A stretch of 34,221 nt of DNA, from assembly GCF_011881725.1 (NCBI RefSeq), contig NZ_JAATUR010000045.1, forward strand, positions 1-34,221, written 5' to 3'. Positions 1-8,169 of the stretch are shown one piece after another (position 1 is the first letter of the stretch; every line of letters begins with the position of its first letter). The notes beneath the pieces are model-generated. The model saw nothing but the letters and a program-made list of their open reading frames with translations, did no database searches and was not told the DNA's origin. The DNA is from Escherichia coli (GTDB lineage Bacteria; Pseudomonadota; Gammaproteobacteria; Enterobacterales; Enterobacteriaceae). The translations under genes and the position numbers were made by a program.

Positions 1-93
<93 letters not shown>

Positions 94-100
94 AATTTGA

Positions 101-127
101 AAACTCCCCCGTGAGAAACGAGGGAGT
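101..127 (-). terminator. Intrinsic terminator downstream of yccJ
   Basis: Read on the minus strand, ACTCCC and GGGAGT arms (plus-strand 103-108 and 122-127) form a hairpin, followed by TTTTC. It lies 7 bases past the yccJ stop and fits as the end of the wrbA-yccJ transcript. Confidence 0.7.
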
Positions 128-133
128 CGCTGG

Positions 134-361
134 TTAAACGTTTTTACGTTCGATGGTCTGTTCGCCCCAAAAAAGCGAATCTTTATCGGTTTTAGCAAAG
201 GCTTTGACTAACACTTCATCGCTACCTTCTTCCCAAATCTTTTCCGCCATTTTTTCATCATACCCGGCGACTTCGAAAATGGCCTCGGCTATTTCCGGCG
301 ACGTATTACGCAGAGACGCCCATTCACCGACGTGATGAGCTTTCGCTTCTTGAGTTGGCAT
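134..361 (-). CDS. yccJ: YccJ family small protein
   Basis: A 75-residue soluble protein beginning [14 protein letters not shown], the usual length for YccJ. No catalytic motif, signal peptide or membrane segment is visible, and its function is unknown. The start is well placed: AGGAGG lies 6 bases upstream of the ATG. It follows wrbA by 20 bases on the same strand, so the two are very likely co-transcribed, and a hairpin terminator follows. In E. coli it is known only as a partner of wrbA, linked to stationary phase. Identification rests on sequence and synteny. Confidence 0.93.
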
Positions 362-381
362 GCGTGTCCTCCTGTTGAAGA

Positions 382-978
382 TTAGCCGTTAAGTTTAACT
401 GCCAGACCAGCGACATATTCCCCCTGATAACGAGCAATAGACAGTTCTTCCTGGCTAGGCTGGCGTGAACCGTCACCGCCTGCGATGGTGGTTGCGCCGT
501 ACGGCGTACCGCCACGAACCTGCGAGACGTCAAATAATTCTTGCGCTGCGTAGCCAATGGGGACAATCACCATGCCGTGGTGGGCAAGGGTTGTCCAGGT
601 TGAAGTAATGGTTTGTTCCTGACCGCCACCAGTACCAGTTGAACTAAAGACGCTCGCCAGTTTGCCGTACAATGCGCCGGAGGCCCACAGGCCACCCGTC
701 TGGTCGAGGAAGGTACGCATTTGACCGGACATGTTGCCAAAGCGGGTAGGTGTGCCAAAAATAATGGCGTCGTAATCGGCCAGTTCTTGCGGGGTTGCAA
801 CTGGTGCAGTTTGCGTTTTACCGCCTGCTTTTTCGAATACTTGCGGCGGCATGGTTTCCGGTACACGCTTAACAACAACTTCTGCGCCATCGACTTTGCT
901 TGCGCCTTCAGCGACTGCGCGCGCCATCGTCTCGATATGTCCGTACATGGAATAATAAAGCACCAGAACTTTAGCCAT
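382..978 (-). CDS. wrbA: NAD(P)H:quinone oxidoreductase WrbA
   Basis: A 198-residue flavodoxin-like FMN protein. WrbA family members reduce quinones by two electrons with NAD(P)H, which avoids semiquinone formation, and act as cytoplasmic tetramers. The N-terminal phosphate-binding loop ([14 protein letters not shown], about 5-18), the [13 protein letters not shown] stretch and the glycine-rich [12 protein letters not shown] loop are FMN-site signatures of this family. Length is full for the family. A GAGGAG ribosome-binding site precedes the ATG. It is the first gene of a wrbA-yccJ pair and diverges from ymdF. RpoS control is known in E. coli, but I could not define the promoter here. Confidence 0.97.
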
Positions 979-1355
979 TTCTAACCACTCCTCGTGTTAT
1001 CTCTATTCCGTAGCGAATCGCTACCACTTATTTAAAGATAAGACGTCCTTTTCAGAGTGCAAATTTCACAACCACTTGTTTGATTTATAACAATTTTCAC
1101 AAGTGCGTAAATTTGTCGCAAAATGATACATTTTTATCCCATAGCGTTTTTTTAATCATAAGAGAGGCTTATGGATAATTATTGGAAATGATATCTATTC
1201 TCGCTCAGAACCTGTTGCAGGATATTACCAAATGCGGGTCCGCCCGTGTCAGTTCACTAAGCTTAGTCCCACGTAGCGAAAATATGGCAACCGCCATACG
1301 CCGCGTTAATCCTATGCAATGCAATATGATGTCTACATCAAGACGGAGGTCAGTA
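979..1355. other. wrbA-ymdF divergent intergenic region
   Basis: These 377 bp hold the divergent promoters of wrbA and ymdF. It is AT-rich near 1020-1170. A six-codon ORF (ATG at 1171, TGA ending 1191) follows an AGAGAGG motif. I see no other gene. CTATGC near 1312 could be a -10 for ymdF but has no convincing -35, which would be compatible with sigma-S control. This part is speculative. Confidence 0.5.
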
Positions 1356-1529
1356 ATGGCAAACCATCGAGGCGGTTCCGGCAATTTTGCAGAAGACCGC
1401 GAAAGAGCATCAGAAGCAGGTAAAAAAGGTGGACAGCACAGCGGGGGGAATTTCAAAAATGACCCGCAGCGCGCATCTGAAGCAGGAAAAAAAGGTGGCA
1501 AAAGCAGTCACGGTAAAAGCGACAACTAG
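1356..1529 (+). CDS. ymdF: KGG-repeat stress protein YmdF
   Basis: A 57-residue, very hydrophilic protein with two near-identical blocks, each containing RASEAGKKGG (about 18-27 and 40-49). This is the KGG motif of the Con-10/GsiB-like stress-induced family, whose members are thought to be disordered hydration or stress proteins. I chose the ATG at 1356 because GGAGG lies 6 bases upstream. The frame is open further upstream, but that extension has no family similarity or good ribosome-binding site. In E. coli, relatives such as YciG are under RpoS. The biochemical role is unknown. Confidence 0.93.
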   Translation: MANHRGGSGNFAEDRERASEAGKKGGQHSGGNFKNDPQRASEAGKKGGKSSHGKSDN

Positions 1530-1592
1530 CCGGGCTAATCAATGACGAATGGACGAATGCATTTTTGTCTGAAGCTCGTCAAAAAGCCATCA

Positions 1593-1612
1593 CCGCCGGG
1601 TAACCCCGGCGG
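1593..1612. repeat. Short hairpin ccgccggg-taac-cccggcgg, copy 1
   Basis: An 8-bp GC-only stem, repeated exactly at 1769-1788. It lies 63 bases past ymdF. This copy is not followed by a T-run on the plus strand. On the minus strand the stem is followed by TGATGGCTTTTT, so it may stop minus-strand transcription weakly. Confidence 0.55.
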
Positions 1613-1620
1613 ATCAGATT

Positions 1621-1750
<130 letters not shown>

Positions 1751-1768
1751 GTTTGTCATCAGTCTCCA

Positions 1769-1792
1769 CCGCCGGGTAACCCCGGCGGTTTT
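1769..1792 (+). terminator. Intrinsic terminator facing rutG
   Basis: An 8-bp stem (1769-1776 with 1781-1788) is followed on the plus strand by TTTTCTCTTT. It would terminate transcription coming from ymdF before it enters rutG antisense. It may also mark the 3' end of the rut operon, although on the minus strand no T-run follows. Confidence 0.6.
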
Positions 1793-1796
1793 CTCT

Positions 1797-3125
1797 TTAT
1801 GGTTCCTGATGAACCATTTCCTGGGGAGGAACTTTTACCTGCTTTTTGCTTAACAACGCATTGAGTAAAATCGCCCCAAACGTCGCCGTGCCGATCCCTC
1901 CCAACGTAAAGCCGCCCAGCGTCAGAGCAAAATCACCCGCGCCCAGCACTAAGGTGACTGCGACCATAATCAAATTACCGTTCTGGCTTAAATCTACACG
2001 GTTTTGTACCCAGATTCGTGCGCCTGCTACAGCAATCAGCCCGAACACGACAATTGACGCACCACCAATCACCGGGGCCGGAATGGTATGGATCAGCGCG
2101 CCAAATTTCGGTGAAAAACCCAACAGCATGGCGATGACGGCGGCAGCAACAAACACCAGCGTCGAGTAGACTTTTGTTACGGCCATCACACCGATATTTT
2201 CAGCATAGGTGGTCACGCCGCTACCGCCGACAGAACCGGAAAGCATCGTTGCCAGCCCATCACCGACGAATGCCCGCCCCATATACGGGTCCATATTGCG
2301 TCCGGTCATCCCGGCGACCGCCTTCAGATGACCTAAGTTTTCCGCCACCAGAATCACCGCCACGGGCGCAATCAGCATCATTGCCTGACCATTAAAAGTC
2401 GGAGTGGAAAAATGTGGCAGACCGAACCAGGCAGCATGGCTGACGAGAGTAAAATCGACGGCTTTTCCCAGCCCTAAAACGTTGGTCATCACTCCATACA
2501 GCAGACAGGCGACAATTAATCCTACGAGAATCAATAACCGCTGGATCATGCCACGGGTAAACACCGCCACCAGTCCAATACACAGCACCGTCATTACTGC
2601 CATCCAGCTATCAAAGGCCGAAGCCGATACACTTTTTACCGCGATAGGCGCTAAGTTCAGGCCAATCGCCATCACCACCGCGCCCGTCACTACAGGCGGC
2701 ATCAGCCGTTCAATCCAGCGCGTGCCGATTTTCATCACCACCAGACCAATGATGGTATAAACCAGTCCACAGGCGATAATCCCGCCCAGCGCGATGCTGA
2801 TATTTGGGTTAATGCCCTGACCGTTAAAGCCCGTCGCGGCAATCACCACGCCGACAAACGCCGCGCTGGAGCCAAGATAACTGGGGACGCGCCCGCCAGT
2901 AATAAAGAAAAACAGTAACGTGCCAATCCCCGACATCAAAATGGAAAGATTGGGATCCAGCCCCATCAGAATCGGCATTAGCACCGTCGCGCCAAACATC
3001 GCCACCGCATGCTGAACGCCCATCACTGCCGTCTGAGCAAACGGCAATCGTTCATCCGGCGCGACCACGCCGCTCTCTGTAGAGGTCGATTTCAACTGCC
3101 AGTGAGGAAAACCGAACATTGCCAT
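1797..3125 (-). CDS. rutG: Pyrimidine permease RutG (NCS2 family)
   Basis: A 442-residue multi-pass inner-membrane protein of the nucleobase:cation symporter-2 family (UraA-like), expected to import uracil or other pyrimidines for the Rut pathway. The hydrophobic segments run through most of the protein. VAENLGHLKAV and SGSVGGSGVTTYAENIGV match the conserved NCS2 core around the substrate-binding helices (AENxG and the second half-helix). A soluble N-terminal tail of about 30 residues precedes the first helix. It is the last gene of rutABCDEFG, 20 bases after rutF. Its Shine-Dalgarno (AAGGAG) lies inside a perfect 12-bp palindrome at 3133-3144. Confidence 0.96.
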   Translation of the reverse strand: MAMFGFPHWQLKSTSTESGVVAPDERLPFAQTAVMGVQHAVAMFGATVLMPILMGLDPNLSILMSGIGTLLFFFITGGRVPSYLGSSAAFVGVVIAATGFNGQGINPNISIALGGIIACGLVYTIIGLVVMKIGTRWIERLMPPVVTGAVVMAIGLNLAPIAVKSVSASAFDSWMAVMTVLCIGLVAVFTRGMIQRLLILVGLIVACLLYGVMTNVLGLGKAVDFTLVSHAAWFGLPHFSTPTFNGQAMMLIAPVAVILVAENLGHLKAVAGMTGRNMDPYMGRAFVGDGLATMLSGSVGGSGVTTYAENIGVMAVTKVYSTLVFVAAAVIAMLLGFSPKFGALIHTIPAPVIGGASIVVFGLIAVAGARIWVQNRVDLSQNGNLIMVAVTLVLGAGDFALTLGGFTLGGIGTATFGAILLNALLSKKQVKVPPQEMVHQEP

Positions 3126-3145
3126 CAGCTATCTCCTTAAGGAGG

Positions 3146-3640
3146 TTAACAAGCAGGGCGCATCAGCGCGTGATAACTGCGATCGAACCACACCAGCCCG
3201 TAGGGGGTAGCGTGACGATGAATTGCCTCAATGGCGCAAAACAGGATGTCGTGGGTACCGACGCTCACCACCTGGCTAATACGGCAGTCAAACGAAACCA
3301 GCGCCTCTTCCAGTTGCGGGCATCCGGTCACGCCTGTCTGCCAGCGGGCGGCAGCAAAGCGGTGTTCCATGGGCGTTTTGCCGCCAAAAAGAGTTGAAAG
3401 CGCTTCCTGCCCGGCGCTGAGTGTATTCACACACAGGGTGCGGTTTTCATTGAATATCGGCCAGACGGAAGCCCCGCGGTTCAGGCACACCAGCAATGTG
3501 GGCGGTGTGTCGGTCACGCTACAAACTGCGCTGGCGGTGAATCCGGCGCGCCCGGCCGGGCCGTCCGTGGTGATGATATTGACTGCCGCGCCCATACAGG
3601 ACATCGCATCGCGAAAGGTTTGTTGATCGACAATGTTCAT
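3146..3640 (-). CDS. rutF: Flavin reductase RutF
   Basis: A 164-residue NAD(P)H:flavin reductase that regenerates reduced FMN for the RutA monooxygenase. It has the split-barrel flavin reductase-like fold. Family features include FTASAVCSVTDTPPTLLVCLN (about 34-54), which binds FMN, and the GTHDILFCAIEAI strand near the C-terminus. An upstream in-frame extension of 20 residues exists, but I chose the ATG at 3640 because it has GGAG 7 bases upstream and gives the usual length. It begins 10 bases after the rutE stop in the rut operon. Confidence 0.96.
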   Translation of the reverse strand: MNIVDQQTFRDAMSCMGAAVNIITTDGPAGRAGFTASAVCSVTDTPPTLLVCLNRGASVWPIFNENRTLCVNTLSAGQEALSTLFGGKTPMEHRFAAARWQTGVTGCPQLEEALVSFDCRISQVVSVGTHDILFCAIEAIHRHATPYGLVWFDRSYHALMRPAC

Positions 3641-3650
3641 GGTTTGCTCC

Positions 3651-4241
3651 TTACAACAGCCCGCAGGCTTCTTCAAAGGACAGACGTGGCAGGCGCGCAT
3701 AAAGTTTGCTGCTATCGCCGTAGCCGATATTAATCAGCAGATTGCTTTTCAGCGTGCTGCCCGCGAAAAAGGCGTCGTCCACTTTTTGACGGTCAAAACC
3801 GGACATCGGGCCGGTATCCAGTCCCAGCGCACGGCAGGCCACGATCAGATAGGCCGCCTGCATGGAGCTGTTGCGAAACGCCGTTTCTTCAGCAAGTTGT
3901 GGGCTGGAGGTAAACCAACTGCGGGCATCGCCGTGGGGAAACAGTTGTGGTAACTGTTCAAAAAATTCACTGTCCCAGGCGACGATAGCGGTGATGGGCG
4001 CGGTCAGTGTTTTTTGCAGATTGCCGCTGGAAAGCGCCGGACGCAGGCGTTCTTTTCCTTCTGCAGTGCGGATAAACACGATACGTGCCGGAGAACAGTT
4101 AGCTGACGTTGGCCCCCATTTCATCAGGGAGTAAATTTCCCGTAACGTCTCATCGCTGACGGGCGTCTCCCGCCATCCGTTATGAGTGCGGGCGTCGATA
4201 AACAGGGTACTAAGCGCACCAGGGTTAACGGCTTCGTTCAT
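3651..4241 (-). CDS. rutE: Malonic semialdehyde reductase RutE
   Basis: A 196-residue FMN-dependent nitroreductase-family enzyme. In the Rut pathway it reduces malonic semialdehyde to 3-hydroxypropionate, the excreted end product. YdfG can do the same reaction. Sequence signatures include MKWGPTSANCSPAR (about 40-53), the FMN-phosphate loop of the HadB/RutE subgroup, and CRALGLDTGPMSGFD. Two start codons sit close together (4247 and 4241). The second has the better spaced AAGGA and gives the family length. It lies between rutD and rutF with short gaps. Confidence 0.96.
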   Translation of the reverse strand: MNEAVNPGALSTLFIDARTHNGWRETPVSDETLREIYSLMKWGPTSANCSPARIVFIRTAEGKERLRPALSSGNLQKTLTAPITAIVAWDSEFFEQLPQLFPHGDARSWFTSSPQLAEETAFRNSSMQAAYLIVACRALGLDTGPMSGFDRQKVDDAFFAGSTLKSNLLINIGYGDSSKLYARLPRLSFEEACGLL

Positions 4242-4250
4242 AGTCATTCC

Positions 4251-5051
4251 TTACAGAGCAGCTTCACGGTGATGTAGCAGGCTGGTTAGCCCGTTGAGTA
4301 ACAGAGCATTAAACGTTTCGGGATCGGTCACGTTGCAGGCGTGTCCGCCATAGCGCATCACCATTTTTTGGCTCTCGGGCAGGGCGGCATGGAGTTCACT
4401 GGAACATGCTGATGGCACCAGCAAATCATCACTGGCGCAGATGATTTGCACCGGGCAGCGAATGCGAGCTGCATGACGGCTAAAATCAGCGTGTTTGAGG
4501 GCGTTAAGCCGACGCAGTAAATTGTTTTTGCCCTGAAAATGCGCCAGTGCCAGCGCATCTTCCGCTTCCAGACGAGGTGCGCGGGCCGCCATCCAGTCGG
4601 CGGGGTAGAGGAACAACGGCTGCGCTTCCACCCATGCCTGCGGGCCGCCGCTATGCAGTAGCCGTTCGCGAACCTGAAAACAGCGGCGAGTATGAGTATT
4701 TAGTCGTAGCCAGCCATTTACGCTGACCAGCGCAGTGACCGATGTGGGGTGATCCAACGCCAGTTGCATTCCCACGAGGGCGCCAAGCGCATGCCCGACC
4801 ACCGCATAACGCTCAATCCCCGCATTCATCAACGCCAGATGCAGTTCCTCTGCCATCTGCGCCATACTGTAATCTTCCGCCAGCGTGTCGGGATTATTCC
4901 CGGTGCCGCGCTGGTCGTAACAGACAACCTGATACTCCTGCTCCAGTACCGTCAGTTGCGGCAACCAGTAACTGCCGCTGCCGCCAAGACCTGAAATCAA
5001 TACCACTACGGGCGCATCAGCATAAGGGGGAGGAGAGAGTGAAAGTTTCAT
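4251..5051 (-). CDS. rutD: Carbamate hydrolase RutD (alpha/beta hydrolase fold)
   Basis: A 266-residue alpha/beta-hydrolase protein of the Rut pathway. It was first proposed to speed aminoacrylate hydrolysis and later assigned to carbamate hydrolysis. The oxyanion-hole region LISGLGGSGSYW (about 18-29) and the YDQRGTG turn are typical of the fold. The nucleophile elbow reads GHALG (86-90), so alanine replaces the usual serine. The family's late Asp (SDD) and the final His (GGHAC) are present. I chose the ATG at 5051 (GAGGTG just upstream, family length) over an upstream in-frame extension. It follows rutC by 7 bases. Confidence 0.95.
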   Translation of the reverse strand: MKLSLSPPPYADAPVVVLISGLGGSGSYWLPQLTVLEQEYQVVCYDQRGTGNNPDTLAEDYSMAQMAEELHLALMNAGIERYAVVGHALGALVGMQLALDHPTSVTALVSVNGWLRLNTHTRRCFQVRERLLHSGGPQAWVEAQPLFLYPADWMAARAPRLEAEDALALAHFQGKNNLLRRLNALKHADFSRHAARIRCPVQIICASDDLLVPSACSSELHAALPESQKMVMRYGGHACNVTDPETFNALLLNGLTSLLHHREAAL

Positions 5052-5058
5052 CGCCACC

Positions 5059-5445
5059 TCACTTAGCGATATGCGCAATCGTGGCGATTTCTACCAGCGC
5101 GTCAGGCTTTACCAACCCGCACTGAATGCAGAATCGCGCTGGTTTATCGCCAGGGAAAAACTCGGCGTAGATTTCGTTAATCGCGGCGTAATTTTTCCAG
5201 TCGGTAATAAAGATGCTGTTGAAGGTCACGTCCGCCATCGTGCCACCCGCTGTTTCGATCACCTTGCGAATGGTCTCCAGCACGTGGCGGGTTTGCGCCT
5301 TTGGGTCATCGGCAAACAGCACGTTATTGTATTGATCAAAGGCCAGCGTACCGGAGACATACACCACGCCATCAGCCAGTGTGCCGGGAACGAACGGTGC
5401 CAGCGGCGCGCTGCTGCCTGTGGGAATAATCACGGATTTCGGCAT
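5059..5445 (-). CDS. rutC: 3-aminoacrylate deaminase RutC (RidA/YjgF family)
   Basis: A 128-residue member of the Rid family of trimeric enamine/imine deaminases. RutC converts 3-aminoacrylate to malonic semialdehyde with release of ammonia. Family motifs are visible: APFVPGTLADGVVYVSGTLAFD near the start and PARFCIQCGLVKPDALVEI near the end, with the conserved arginine of the active-site cleft. Length is standard. GAGG lies 9 bases before the ATG. It sits between rutB and rutD in a tightly packed operon. Confidence 0.97.
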   Translation of the reverse strand: MPKSVIIPTGSSAPLAPFVPGTLADGVVYVSGTLAFDQYNNVLFADDPKAQTRHVLETIRKVIETAGGTMADVTFNSIFITDWKNYAAINEIYAEFFPGDKPARFCIQCGLVKPDALVEIATIAHIAK

Positions 5446-5456
5446 AAATAAGTTCC

Positions 5457-6149
5457 TCAGGCTATACGGGCAAGAGACGTGGGCGAAAGCGCGTCGCAGA
5501 ACGTTTCGACATCGCTGACCCAGCCAAAAAAAGTTTCGATATTGAACAACGCGGCTTTCTGCGCAAATTCCGGCCCAGCCTGGTGAGTGGCGTCTTCCAG
5601 CACCACACCGAAATATTCCAGAAAGAAACCGTCGCGCAGCGTTGATTCGACACAGACGTTGGTGGCGATACCGGTGAAAATAAGATGGCGTATTCCGCGG
5701 CTGCGTAAAATGCTGTCCAGCGGCGTATTGAAGAAACCGCTATAGCGCGGCTTCGGCAGCACAATATCGTCAGGCTGCGGCACCAGTTCATCTACCAGTT
5801 GATAATCCCATGAACCTTTCGCCAGCAATTTCCCCTGCAGTTGCGGCTGTTTACGCATGGTCTTCAGGGCGTTCGATTTATAAAAGTTAGGTGAGCCAGG
5901 GCCGCCTGCTTCGACATACTGTTCATCCCAGCCATTCTGAAACCAGATGATCAACATGCCTGCCGCCCGCGCCGCGGTCACAGCGGTTTGAATATTGGCA
6001 ATGACCGGGCGAGTGGTTGAGACATCAAACCCGGCGAGATCTAAGTAGCCTCCTGGCGTGGCGTAAGCATTTTGCATATCCACCACGATCAGCGCACTTT
6101 GCTGCGGTTCGAAGGAAATGGCTTCCGGCCGTGCGGTTAAGGTTGTCAT
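5457..6149 (-). CDS. rutB: Peroxyureidoacrylate/ureidoacrylate amidohydrolase RutB
   Basis: A 230-residue isochorismatase-like cysteine hydrolase that splits ureidoacrylate (the ring-opened product of RutA) into carbamate and 3-aminoacrylate. The catalytic triad of the family is visible at Asp24 (VVDMQNAY), Lys133 (LPKPRYS) and Cys166 (GIATNVCVES). The start at 6149 is supported by GGAGG nearby and by a one-base TGATG overlap with the rutA stop, which suggests translational coupling. An in-frame upstream extension lies wholly inside rutA and was not used. Confidence 0.97.
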   Translation of the reverse strand: MTTLTARPEAISFEPQQSALIVVDMQNAYATPGGYLDLAGFDVSTTRPVIANIQTAVTAARAAGMLIIWFQNGWDEQYVEAGGPGSPNFYKSNALKTMRKQPQLQGKLLAKGSWDYQLVDELVPQPDDIVLPKPRYSGFFNTPLDSILRSRGIRHLIFTGIATNVCVESTLRDGFFLEYFGVVLEDATHQAGPEFAQKAALFNIETFFGWVSDVETFCDALSPTSLARIA

Positions 6150-7240
6150 CACGCTACCTCCTGAGTAAGTGCAGGGAGATGGGCGCGGCACTGCATTAGC
6201 GGCTGAATACGCTCGCCGAAGGTTTCGACACCCAGCAGAAAATCATCAAAGGTTAGCAGCACGCCTTCGGCGCCAGGCACGCTTGCTACTTCATCTAACA
6301 TGCGGGCGACGCTGGCGTAAGAACCGACTAACGTCCCCATATTGATATTCACCGCCGAGGTAGGATCGGCCATCTGGCGGACGTTGGTATCGGTGCCGGA
6401 GCGGGTATCTTTCTGACTTTGTTCGGTCAGCCAGCTTAACGCCTCTTCATCAGCGCCTGCTTTATAGTGTTCCCATTTGGCGCGAGCGGCATCGTCGGTT
6501 TCGTCGGCAATCACCATAAACAACACATAAGAGCCAACGTCGCGCCCGGTTTGCTCTGCGGCCTGTTTCATCCGCGCGGCGGTCGGGGCGAAAGCCGTGG
6601 GCGTGTTTACCCCTTTCCCGAAACAGAAGTTGAAATCAGCATACTGGGCGGAGAACGCCATACCAGCATCGCTTTGCCCGGCACAGATCACTTTCATCGG
6701 TACGCCCGGTTGTGGGCTGACGCGGCAATCATTCATGGTGAAAAAATCACCTTTAAAATCGCTTTTTCCCGTTCCCCACAGGTCGCGCAGTACCTGGACA
6801 TATTCGGTGAGATAGTCGTAACGACGGGAGAAATAATCATCGCCAGGCCAGATGCCCATCTGCTCATATTCAGGCTTTTGCCAGCCGGTCACCAGGTTGA
6901 CGCCAAAACGCCCGCCAGAGATGGAGTCTATGGTAGCGGCCATTCGGGCGACGATGGCCGGAGGCAACGTTAAGGTGGCGGCAGTGGCATAAATTTGAAT
7001 ACGAGAAGTCACGGCTGCCAGCCCCGCCATCAAGGTGAACGACTCAAGGTTGTGATCCCAGAACTCAGTTTTGCCGCCAAAACCACGCAGTTTGATCATC
7101 GACAGAGCGAAATCGAAATGGTAGTGCTCCGCTTTTTGAACAATGGCTTTATTCAGTTCAAAGGTCGGCATGTACTGCGGTGCGTGGGTCGAGATCAACC
7201 AGCCGTTGTTGCCGATAGGTACGAATACGCCAATTTTCAT
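6149..7240 (-). CDS. rutA: Pyrimidine monooxygenase RutA
   Basis: A 363-residue FMN-dependent monooxygenase of the bacterial luciferase-like superfamily (TIM barrel). It uses reduced FMN from RutF and O2 to open the uracil or thymine ring between N3 and C4, the first step of the pathway. Family features include MKIGVFVPIGNNGW at the N-terminus, ATAATLTLPPAIVARMAATID, and SGGRFGVNLVTGW (about 108-120). Two adjacent ATGs and a TTG occur at 7246-7240. The ATG at 7240 has the best distance (6 bases) from GAGG. It is the first gene of rutABCDEFG, behind a sigma-54 promoter at 7326-7341. Confidence 0.97.
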   Translation of the reverse strand: MKIGVFVPIGNNGWLISTHAPQYMPTFELNKAIVQKAEHYHFDFALSMIKLRGFGGKTEFWDHNLESFTLMAGLAAVTSRIQIYATAATLTLPPAIVARMAATIDSISGGRFGVNLVTGWQKPEYEQMGIWPGDDYFSRRYDYLTEYVQVLRDLWGTGKSDFKGDFFTMNDCRVSPQPGVPMKVICAGQSDAGMAFSAQYADFNFCFGKGVNTPTAFAPTAARMKQAAEQTGRDVGSYVLFMVIADETDDAARAKWEHYKAGADEEALSWLTEQSQKDTRSGTDTNVRQMADPTSAVNINMGTLVGSYASVARMLDEVASVPGAEGVLLTFDDFLLGVETFGERIQPLMQCRAHLPALTQEVA

Positions 7241-7325
7241 CATCAACCTCTCTTTGTCTCATAAAGTGAAAGTCCGACGCGGCACTGCATCCTGCATATC
7301 CTTTTCAGCCTCGTAATGGCTTGTT

Positions 7326-7341
7326 TGCAAAGCGGATGCCA
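7326..7341 (-). promoter_or_regulatory. Sigma-54 promoter of rutABCDEFG
   Basis: On the minus strand the bases read TGGCATCCGCTTTGCA, matching the sigma-54 -24/-12 consensus (TGGCAY, N4 gap, TTGCW) with the correct spacing. Transcription should begin about 12 bases further on, near 7314, leaving a leader of roughly 75 bases before rutA. The rut operon is established as strongly NtrC-activated in E. coli, which agrees. Confidence 0.85.
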
Positions 7342-7405
7342 GTTTTTAAAAAGCTAATGTTATTAATGTGTTAATATTTAGTTGTCGAATATTCCTGATA
7401 AAAAG

Positions 7406-7421
7406 TGGACTAAACGGTCAA
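7406..7421. promoter_or_regulatory. Putative RutR operator
   Basis: TGGACTAAACGGTCAA matches the palindromic RutR consensus TTGACCAnnTGGTCAA at 11 of 14 defined positions. RutR binds uracil or thymine and leaves DNA. The site lies between the rut sigma-54 promoter and the two NtrC-like sites. Confidence 0.7.
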
Positions 7422-7427
7422 AACAGT

Positions 7428-7465
7428 TGCACATAAAACATGCATTCGTGCGCGATGAGAGTGCA
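7428..7465. promoter_or_regulatory. Two putative NtrC sites (enhancer)
   Basis: Two 17-bp elements, 7428-7444 (TGCACATAAAACATGCA) and 7449-7465 (TGCGCGATGAGAGTGCA), resemble the NtrC consensus TGCACC-N4-TGGTGCA. Their centres are 21 bp apart, two helical turns, and lie about 120 and 140 bp upstream of the predicted rutA start of transcription. This is the usual enhancer geometry. Confidence 0.6.
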
Positions 7466-7527
7466 GAAGGTCGAGGCCGGGCGGGGGTTTTGCTATCCTG
7501 TTAACAATCTACAAGAGGGGAGAGCGC

Positions 7528-8166
7528 ATGACGCAAGGCGCAGTGAAAACAACGGGTAAACGATCACGCGCAGTAAGCGCGAAGAAAAAAGCGATTCTTA
7601 GCGCAGCACTGGACACTTTTTCACAATTCGGTTTTCACGGCACAAGACTGGAGCAGATAGCAGAGTTGGCAGGCGTTTCTAAAACCAATCTGTTGTATTA
7701 CTTCCCGTCGAAAGAGGCACTGTATATTGCGGTCCTGCGGCAAATTCTGGATATCTGGCTGGCACCATTAAAGGCGTTTCGTGAAGATTTCGCCCCGCTG
7801 GCGGCGATCAAAGAGTACATTCGTTTGAAACTGGAGGTCTCCCGCGATTATCCGCAGGCTTCGCGCCTGTTCTGTATGGAGATGCTGGCAGGCGCGCCGT
7901 TATTAATGGATGAGCTAACGGGCGATTTGAAAACGTTAATTGATGAAAAGTCGGCGCTGATTGCCGGTTGGGTCAAGAGTGGCAAACTCGCACCGATTGA
8001 CCCGCAGCATCTGATTTTTATGATTTGGGCTTCCACCCAGCATTATGCCGATTTCGCCGCCCAGGTGGAGGCGGTGACAGGCGCTACGTTGCGCGATGAA
8101 GTGTTTTTCAATCAAACAGTTGAAAACGTGCAGCGGATTATTATTGAAGGGATTCGACCACGTTAA
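7528..8166 (+). CDS. rutR: Pyrimidine-responsive regulator RutR (TetR family)
   Basis: A 212-residue TetR-type DNA-binding regulator. The N-terminal helix-turn-helix spans about 21-65 (ILSAALDTFSQFGFHGTRLEQIAELAG, then VSKTNLLYYFPSKEALY). The remainder is the helical ligand-binding and dimerisation domain. In E. coli it represses the rut operon and acts on carAB and purine/pyrimidine genes; uracil or thymine releases it from DNA. It diverges from rutA and has a GAGGGGAG ribosome-binding site. A candidate extended -10 (TGCTATCCT) lies near 7490. Confidence 0.97.
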   Translation: MTQGAVKTTGKRSRAVSAKKKAILSAALDTFSQFGFHGTRLEQIAELAGVSKTNLLYYFPSKEALYIAVLRQILDIWLAPLKAFREDFAPLAAIKEYIRLKLEVSRDYPQASRLFCMEMLAGAPLLMDELTGDLKTLIDEKSALIAGWVKSGKLAPIDPQHLIFMIWASTQHYADFAAQVEAVTGATLRDEVFFNQTVENVQRIIIEGIRPR

Positions 8167-8169
8167 AGA

